Positions 14,509 to 18,675 of a stretch of DNA of 18,675 bases are shown here, piece after piece. Every line of letters starts with the position of its first letter. Positions within the stretch are counted from its first letter, which is position 1. This DNA is from Syntrophomonadaceae bacterium (lineage in GTDB: Bacteria; Bacillota; Syntrophomonadia; Syntrophomonadales; Syntrophomonadaceae): contig JAUNBV010000019.1 of assembly GCA_030526885.1 (NCBI GenBank), forward strand, positions 1 to 18,675, written 5' to 3'. The position numbers and the translations under genes are program-made. The notes below the pieces were generated by a model that was given only the letters and a program-made list of their open reading frames with translations, ran no database searches and was not told the origin of the DNA.

Positions 14509-14814
14509 TTACAGATTAAACAGCTCGTCAAACTCGGTTTCCTTCAGAATATCGCGCACCTGTTCACAGGGATTGACGATCGTCACTGCCCCGCCCTTAG
14601 GCGATACCGCCCGATACAAGGTGAGCAATACCCTGATGCCGGCGCTGGAGATAAACTCCACCCCGGCAAAATCCAGCGTGATGTCCGTGCATTGCTGCGC
14701 CACCGGCAATACCTCCTGCTCAAATGCCATGGCATTGCTCATGTTAAGCCGCCCATTCACCGTCACCATCGCTTTCCCGTCACTGATACCGATCTCGATC
14801 TGCACCATCATCAT
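14509..14814 (-). CDS. STAS-domain anti-anti-sigma factor (SpoIIAA/RsbV-like)
   Basis: The 101-residue single-domain STAS protein shows the sequence NGRLNMSNA and then the switch-helix region LDFAGVEFISSAGIRVLL, where the second serine (S57) is the expected phosphorylation site. In the family the unphosphorylated form binds the anti-sigma kinase and releases a sigma factor; the phosphatase encoded next would generate that form. No RsbW/SpoIIAB kinase or sigma gene is nearby. Three consecutive ATGs (14814, 14811 and 14808) follow GAGAGG directly. The third, at 6-nt spacing, is the best placed, so the protein may be 99 residues. It is the first gene of the operon. Confidence 0.93.
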   Translation of the reverse strand: MMMVQIEIGISDGKAMVTVNGRLNMSNAMAFEQEVLPVAQQCTDITLDFAGVEFISSAGIRVLLTLYRAVSPKGGAVTIVNPCEQVRDILKETEFDELFNL

Positions 14815-14838
14815 CCTCTCTTTATAGTTGCTATGGGT

Positions 14839-14867
14839 AATTTATCAGGTCCTTTTCCCGCTGTCAT
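14839..14867 (-). promoter_or_regulatory. Probable promoter of the STAS-phosphatase operon
   Basis: On the minus strand ATGACA (14867-14862; five of six consensus bases), 17-nt spacer, TAAATT (14844-14839; four of six). This leaves a leader of roughly 20-25 nt before the STAS ribosome binding site. Confidence 0.45.
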
Positions 14868-14874
14868 AACTGGC

Positions 14875-15091
14875 AACCGTTCCTATTCCTTTCTGTAGAT
14901 GCGCATTTCAATCCACGCGCCCGGACGAGACGGCAAACCCCGTGCATTTCGCTAAGGGACCGTGATTATTTCAATCCACGCGCCCGAGCGGAGCGCGCCC
15001 CTCCACAATCCACTCATCTGGCACCCAGCCACCATTTCAATCCACGCGCCCGAGCGTCACAACCGACAATCGAAAACCGTCCCTATTCCTT
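14875..15091. repeat. 17-bp direct repeat flanking the CRISPR-like array
   Basis: AACCGTTCCTATTCCTT (14875-14891) and AACCGTCCCTATTCCTT (15075-15091) differ at one position and start exactly 200 bp apart, on either side of the three CRISPR-like repeats. The right copy covers the stop and last two codons of glpK. The motif resembles AATAGGGACGGTT-type interspersed repeats I recall from other bacterial genomes. Confidence 0.7.
14905..15065 (-). CRISPR. Degenerate three-repeat CRISPR-like array, type I-C-like repeats, no cas genes
   Basis: ATTTCAATCCACGCGCCC occurs identically at 14905-14922, 14968-14985 and 15034-15051, with periods of 63 and 66 bp. The last two copies share 23 bases (adding GAGCG). 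ATTTCAATCCACGC is the reverse complement of the GTGGATTGAAAT end of type I-C repeats, so transcription would be on the minus strand. Assuming 32-bp repeats, the two spacers would be 31 bp (14937-14967) and 34 bp (15000-15033), normal for I-C. The other half of each repeat has diverged between copies, so the hairpin is damaged. No cas gene lies in the window. This is best read as an eroded or orphan mini-array. Confidence 0.65.
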
Positions 15092-16576
15092 AGCCCACGC
15101 CAGGGCGGCGCGCACCGCGCGCTGCCAGCCCCGCAGCTTTTCTGCGCGCAGGTCCTCACCCATCTGCGGTTCAAAACGCCGCTGCAACTGCCACCCGCCC
15201 TCTATTTCCTCGCGCCCGGACCAAAAGCCTACCGCCAGTCCGGCCAGATAAGCCGCGCCCAGAGCCGTGGTCTCGATACAGGCGGGCCTCTCCACCGCCG
15301 CCGCGATGATGTCGGACTGGAATTGCAGCAAAAAATCATTGGCCGCCGCGCCACCGTCCACGCGCAGGGTCTTAAGCGGCAGGCCGCAGTCCTGCTCCAT
15401 GGCCGCCAGCACATCATATACCTGATAAGCCAGCGATTCCAGCGTGGCCCTTACCAGATGGTTGCGGCCCGCGCCCCGGGTTAGGCCCACGATGACGCCC
15501 CGCGCCCCGGGCTGCCAATGCGGCGCTCCCAAGCCCACAAAAGCCGGCACCACATACACCCCGCAGGTATCGCTTACCATCCGCGCCATGGCACAGGAAT
15601 CAGCCGCACCGTCCAAAAACTTGAGTTCATCGCGCAGCCACTGGATGGCGGCTCCGGCGATGAATACCGAGCCCTCCAGCGCATACTCCACTCCGCCGTC
15701 TAAGCCCCAAGCGATGGTAGTGACGAGTCCGTTTTTAGAAAACACCGGCTCCCGCCCGGTGTTCATCAGCATAAAACAGCCGGTGCCGTAAGTATTCTTG
15801 GCCTGTCCCGGCTCCAGGCAGCCCTGTCCGAACAGAGCGGCCTGCTGATCGCCTGCGGCCCCCGCAATGGCGATAGGCGCGCCAAAATATTCCGCCGCGG
15901 TGTGGCCATACACGCAGGAACTGGGCTTTACTTCCGGCAGCATGGCGCGCGGTATATCCAGTTCCCGTAGAATATCGTCATCCCACTTCAGAGTATTGAT
16001 ATTGAACATCATGGTGCGTGAAGCGTTGGAATAATCGGTGACATGCACCTCGCCCCGCGTCAGCTTCCATATCAGCCAGGTATCGACGGTGCCGAAAAGC
16101 AACTCTCCCGCCGCCGCCCTTGCGCGCGCTCCCGACACATTATCCAGCAGCCACTTAAGCTTGGTGGCGGAAAAGTAGGCATCGATAGGCAAACCGGTGC
16201 GGGCGTGGAAATCCTCCTCCCGCCCCCGCGTTTTCAGCTCCGCGCAATAACCGGCGCTGCGGCGGCACTGCCACACGATAGCGGGGTAAATGGGGTCGCC
16301 CGTGGCCTTATCCCACACCACCGTGGTCTCGCGCTGATTAGTGATGCCGATAGCCACGATATCCGCCGCTGCCGCATCCACCCGGCTCATCGCCTCGCGC
16401 GCCACTCCCAGCTGGGTAGACCATATCTCCATGGCGTCATGCTCCACCCAGCCCGGCTGCGGATAATGCTGTGCGAACTCCTTCTGCGCCAGGCTCACCA
16501 TGTTCCCCGCCCGGTCAAACAAAATACACCGCGAACTGCTGGTGCCCTGATCCAAGGCCATCACATACCTGCCCAT
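15083..16576 (-). CDS. glpK: Glycerol kinase
   Basis: The 497-residue FGGY-family kinase phosphorylates glycerol with ATP to sn-glycerol 3-phosphate for lipid synthesis or glycolysis. It has full family length. Landmarks are ALDQGTSSSRCILFD (ATP-phosphate site), GWVEHDAMEIW, AIGITNQRETTVVWD, IVWQCRR, TWLIWKLT, SNASRTMMFNI, GAAGDQQAALFGQGC, KNTYGTGCF, GLGAPHWQPGARG and the C-terminal RVDGGAAANDFLLQFQSDI. The catalytic aspartate is expected in the GAAGDQQ segment. ATG 16576 has GGAGG at 4-nt spacing, slightly short. The gene stands alone with its own promoter; no glycerol facilitator or dehydrogenase gene adjoins it. Its last codons fall inside a 17-bp repeat shared with the far side of the CRISPR-like array. 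Confidence 0.97.
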   Translation of the reverse strand: MGRYVMALDQGTSSSRCILFDRAGNMVSLAQKEFAQHYPQPGWVEHDAMEIWSTQLGVAREAMSRVDAAAADIVAIGITNQRETTVVWDKATGDPIYPAIVWQCRRSAGYCAELKTRGREEDFHARTGLPIDAYFSATKLKWLLDNVSGARARAAAGELLFGTVDTWLIWKLTRGEVHVTDYSNASRTMMFNINTLKWDDDILRELDIPRAMLPEVKPSSCVYGHTAAEYFGAPIAIAGAAGDQQAALFGQGCLEPGQAKNTYGTGCFMLMNTGREPVFSKNGLVTTIAWGLDGGVEYALEGSVFIAGAAIQWLRDELKFLDGAADSCAMARMVSDTCGVYVVPAFVGLGAPHWQPGARGVIVGLTRGAGRNHLVRATLESLAYQVYDVLAAMEQDCGLPLKTLRVDGGAAANDFLLQFQSDIIAAAVERPACIETTALGAAYLAGLAVGFWSGREEIEGGWQLQRRFEPQMGEDLRAEKLRGWQRAVRAALAWAKE

Positions 16577-16641
16577 AAAACCTCCCCATTGGTCAGTCTC
16601 CGATAATATAACCGCAATGTGACCGCCGATGACTAGTCTTT

Positions 16642-16670
16642 AATATACCATAACCGCGGAATAGTGTCAT
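16642..16670 (-). promoter_or_regulatory. glpK: SigA-type promoter of glpK
   Basis: On the minus strand ATGACA (16670-16665), 17-nt spacer, then TGGTATATT with -10 TATATT (16647-16642) and the extended TGn. The start would be near 16635, leaving a leader of about 58 nt. The 8-bp palindrome GACTAGTC sits at the predicted start and might be part of an operator. Confidence 0.65.
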
Positions 16671-16713
16671 CCCCGTGCGTGCTGTGGCCGCGCCATATGC
16701 CAGTCGCGCTTTT

Positions 16714-18297
16714 TTAGCGGACGGTGATGGTGCCGGTGTCAATCTGGGTGCCGCCGGTGTTATCCACCGTGCCGGTATTGTTCAGGCCGCCATTATTGGT
16801 TATGGTGCCGTTATTGGTCACGATGCCGCTGTTGGAAAGCATGGAGTTGGCGTCGATATTCAGCCGGCTACCGTTCCCGACGAGCAGCGTGCCGGTATTG
16901 TTCAGGGCTCCGCTCACGATGTTGATGGTGCCGGTGTCGGTAAGAGCGCTGTAATTGTTCAGGGCGTAAGAAGAATGGTTATTGACCGTGCCGTGATTGG
17001 TCATCATGCCGCTGTCGGTAACGATGCCGCTGTTGGTAAAGGTGGAGTTGGCGTCAATATTCAGCCGGCCGTTGTTGCCGATCAGCAGCGTGCCGGTATT
17101 GCTCATGGCGCCGCCGATATTGTTGATAAGGCCGGTATTGGTGAGCGCGCCGGAATAGCTCTGGTAGAGGAACGAATAATTATTGACCGTGCCCTCATTG
17201 TAAAAAACTCCTTCATTATGCAAAGCGCCGTTGCGCGCGTTTATGATAAGGAATCCCCGGTTTATCAGCGTGCCGTCCGCCGGTATGGTCACGCTTTGGC
17301 CCGCCTCAACGGTGGCGGCACAATTAGCGTCCAGAATAACGTTGTCATACCGCTCAAGCGCATCCCGCAGCGCAGCGGCGGTGACCGCGTCGGTAAGAGT
17401 TATGGTGTCGCCGTCCAGCACCGGCCCGGGCGCGGTGGCGACTCGGCCATCGCCGATAACTACGGTTCCGTCCACGTTAAACAACGGAGCCGCCTCCCGC
17501 GCCGTGGTATCGGAGGCGTCAGTTTCCACGCGCAGCGACTCCGCCTCATCCGCCAGCTCGTCGGCTTCCAGAGAAGCGGCGGCATTAGTGACGATCAGAG
17601 GCACGGAGAGACGGGTCTCCTGCTGTATCTGCCGCTGCAGCGCTTCATCGGCGGCCACTTCCAGGGCGGCAAATCCATCCACATCCTCCTCGGTCAACGC
17701 CCTTACCGTCATTCTGGCGGTTTCAGGGCCGGATAAATCGGCCACCGTCTCCACGGTGGCCTTTTGCGCAGCGCGTATAGCCGCGGTGCGACGCACCCCG
17801 GAGGTATCGGTATATACCACCTCGGCGCTGCCCGTCAGCAGATATATCTCCGCCCTGTTCACGGTCTGGCTAATCACGCCGCTGGTGCCGCGGATGCCGG
17901 TGACCATGGTAGAAGTGCGCAGCTTAAAATCTTCATCGCTTTTCAGCGGCGCGGTGACATTAAAAAACAGCTCGCCCGCGGACAGCTTTACCTCCAGCCT
18001 TTTGCCCGACTTCTTCACCTGCGCCTTGCTGTTCGCATCCAATTTCACCGCCTTGGAATCATCCAGGCTAAGGTAGGCATAGCTGGCCGCACCGGTAGCT
18101 ACCTGATGTCCGCTGTATAGTCTCATGCCTCGTAAAACGCTCAATTCTTTACCGTTTATATCGCTCAAAAATACAGCGCCACCTTCAGTTTCTTCCAGCC
18201 GAAGCGTGGACGCCGTAGTTTTGGGCGCCGCCAGCGCCACCCCGATAGCCGACAGCATAAGCATGGCCAGCACAAACGCGGAAAACAGTCTTTTCAC
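16714..18297 (-). CDS. Secreted FecR-domain protein with NTG-rich beta-helix-like C-terminal repeats
   Basis: The 527-residue protein starts with a Sec signal peptide (MKR, then LFSAFVLAMLMLSAIGVALA, with likely cleavage after ALA at about residue 23). A FecR-like beta domain follows (about 35-175), with the typical GMRLYSGHQVATGAASYAYL, KLDANSKAQVKK, LSAGELFFNV and MVTGIRGTSGVI segments. Next come an Ala/Glu-rich helical stretch (about 190-265) and, from about residue 335, short NTGT/NNG/NSG repeats as in parallel beta-helix surface proteins. Two 67-residue units repeat almost intact. In Bacillota such FecR proteins are extracytoplasmic and of unknown function, not iron-dicitrate regulators. 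GTG 18297 has GGGAG at 9-nt spacing. No sortase motif is visible. Confidence 0.85.
   Translation of the reverse strand: MKRLFSAFVLAMLMLSAIGVALAAPKTTASTLRLEETEGGAVFLSDINGKELSVLRGMRLYSGHQVATGAASYAYLSLDDSKAVKLDANSKAQVKKSGKRLEVKLSAGELFFNVTAPLKSDEDFKLRTSTMVTGIRGTSGVISQTVNRAEIYLLTGSAEVVYTDTSGVRRTAAIRAAQKATVETVADLSGPETARMTVRALTEEDVDGFAALEVAADEALQRQIQQETRLSVPLIVTNAAASLEADELADEAESLRVETDASDTTAREAAPLFNVDGTVVIGDGRVATAPGPVLDGDTITLTDAVTAAALRDALERYDNVILDANCAATVEAGQSVTIPADGTLINRGFLIINARNGALHNEGVFYNEGTVNNYSFLYQSYSGALTNTGLINNIGGAMSNTGTLLIGNNGRLNIDANSTFTNSGIVTDSGMMTNHGTVNNHSSYALNNYSALTDTGTINIVSGALNNTGTLLVGNGSRLNIDANSMLSNSGIVTNNGTITNNGGLNNTGTVDNTGGTQIDTGTITVR
16800..17110 (-). repeat. Internal 201-bp tandem duplication in the FecR-domain gene
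   Basis: Equivalent blocks recur 201 bp (67 codons) apart, for example GGAGTTGGCGTC at 16843 and 17044, with AATATTCAGCCGG-like sequence following each. The encoded units both contain NTGTLL, RLNIDANS and NSGIVT. The copies differ at scattered positions, so this is an older in-frame duplication. Confidence 0.75.
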
Positions 18298-18527
18298 CGC
18301 CAGTTACTCCCTGTCATCACATTCAACCCTAAAACAGGTTCCGGTGCATCAAAGCCTTATTTCTTTGTAATTCCCCAATTTAAGCCATATTCCTGCACGA
18401 ATTCATAAATGTTTCTTAATTTAAATAAATTTCTGAATCAACGCCGGGGGGTTAAACGCCAAACCGGCCGGCCCGTGACAAAGCCCGCCGGTGATGCCAA
18501 CTAAAAAAGTAAACCAAAGGAAAGCGG
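18298..18527. other. AT-rich intergenic region upstream of the FecR-domain gene
   Basis: Apart from the GGGAG ribosome binding site (18311-18307), I see no convincing promoter, RNA gene or small frame. The AT-rich part (about 18360-18440) includes TGTTTCTTAATTTAAATAAA and is the likely place for the FecR-gene promoter. The GC-rich part (18443-18490) may hold terminator structure for the ATPase gene, but no clean hairpin with a T-run was found. Confidence 0.5.
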
Positions 18528-18675
18528 CTATTTAAGATATCCTGCCTGCCGCAGCTTGCCGCTCAGGGTCCGGAAGATAAAGCTTAAGCAGGCCAGGGTC
18601 AGGATCAGGGCCCAGTGCAGGGGGGCCAGGGGGGCGGTGTGGAAGATAGCCTGCAGGGGGGGGAGATATATCACA
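18528..18675 (-). CDS. P-type cation-transporting ATPase, C-terminal fragment (gene continues beyond the window)
   Basis: The minus strand is open from the window edge to a TAG at 18530-18528 and encodes VIYLPPLQAIFHTAPLAP, a hydrophobic stretch (LHWALILTLACLSFIF), then SGKLRQAGYLK and stop. The VIY-P-LQ-IFHTAPL pattern followed by a last transmembrane helix is typical of the extreme C-terminus of type II (calcium/proton/sodium) P-type ATPases. These pump cations using a phospho-aspartate intermediate. Only 48 residues are visible, so the catalytic domain and ion specificity cannot be judged. Codon use in this piece is heavily biased to CTG and CCC. Confidence 0.65.
   Translation of the reverse strand, partial: VIYLPPLQAIFHTAPLAPLHWALILTLACLSFIFRTLSGKLRQAGYLK

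Noticed and set aside
16675..17736. 353-codon open frame on the plus strand opposite the FecR-domain gene
   Set aside because: It is the antisense of the NTG-repeat coding region. Its repetitive G/A/V-rich translation simply reflects that repeat, and it has no ribosome binding site.
17231..18076. 281-codon Ser/Ala-rich plus-strand frame
   Set aside because: Antisense of the FecR domain. The composition is typical of a shadow frame, and the opposite strand has a signal peptide and domain motifs.
1..18675. tRNA, rRNA, tmRNA, RNase P RNA or SRP RNA genes
   Set aside because: No conserved tRNA T-loop/acceptor patterns or core motifs of these RNAs were recognised on either strand.

Overview
The window looks like a chromosomal segment of an anaerobic, moderately GC-rich Bacillota (Clostridia-type) bacterium. 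The evidence is strong AGGAGG-type ribosome binding sites, SigA-like promoters, an oxygen-sensitive L(+)-tartrate dehydratase/class I fumarase pair, a radical SAM/SPASM enzyme, an MtaD-type deaminase, a SpoIIE-type phosphatase with a STAS partner, a clostridial-type small basic protein, and type I-C-like CRISPR repeats. No tRNA, rRNA, phage module or complete transposon was seen. Family calls were made by reading motifs; no database search was run.

Layout. 1-655: 5' two-thirds of a crotonase-family gene (minus) with a consensus promoter. 680-937: small basic protein with its own promoter. 956-2785: serine hydrolase of the beta-lactamase/class C family (minus). 2786-3386: gene-poor stretch with a possible IS21-like end remnant, a G/A-rich tract and an orphan intrinsic terminator. 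3387-3929: inorganic pyrophosphatase. 3926-5186 (minus): DUF1646 membrane permease followed by a truncated PPOX-like gene. 5438-7771: two-component response regulator and histidine kinase, closed by a bidirectional terminator. 7838-10894 (minus): promoter, radical SAM/SPASM protein, ttdA, ttdB. 10988-14867 (minus): STAS protein, SpoIIE-type phosphatase with a membrane sensor, ECF-S-like membrane protein, and SAH/MTA deaminase. 14875-15091: degenerate three-repeat CRISPR-like array flanked by 17-bp direct repeats. 15083-16670 (minus): glycerol kinase with its promoter. 16714-18297 (minus): secreted FecR-domain protein with an NTG-rich beta-helix tail. 18528-18675 (minus): C-terminus of a P-type cation ATPase.

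How the genes may work together. The STAS/phosphatase pair forms half of a partner-switching module whose anti-sigma kinase is not here, and it is tightly linked to a predicted transporter and a purine-type deaminase. The radical SAM gene is transcribed just ahead of ttdAB from a near-consensus promoter. The most unusual items are the eroded CRISPR-like array with its flanking repeats, an apparent AUA initiation site for ttdA, the orphan terminator, and the phosphatase-transporter-deaminase operon.
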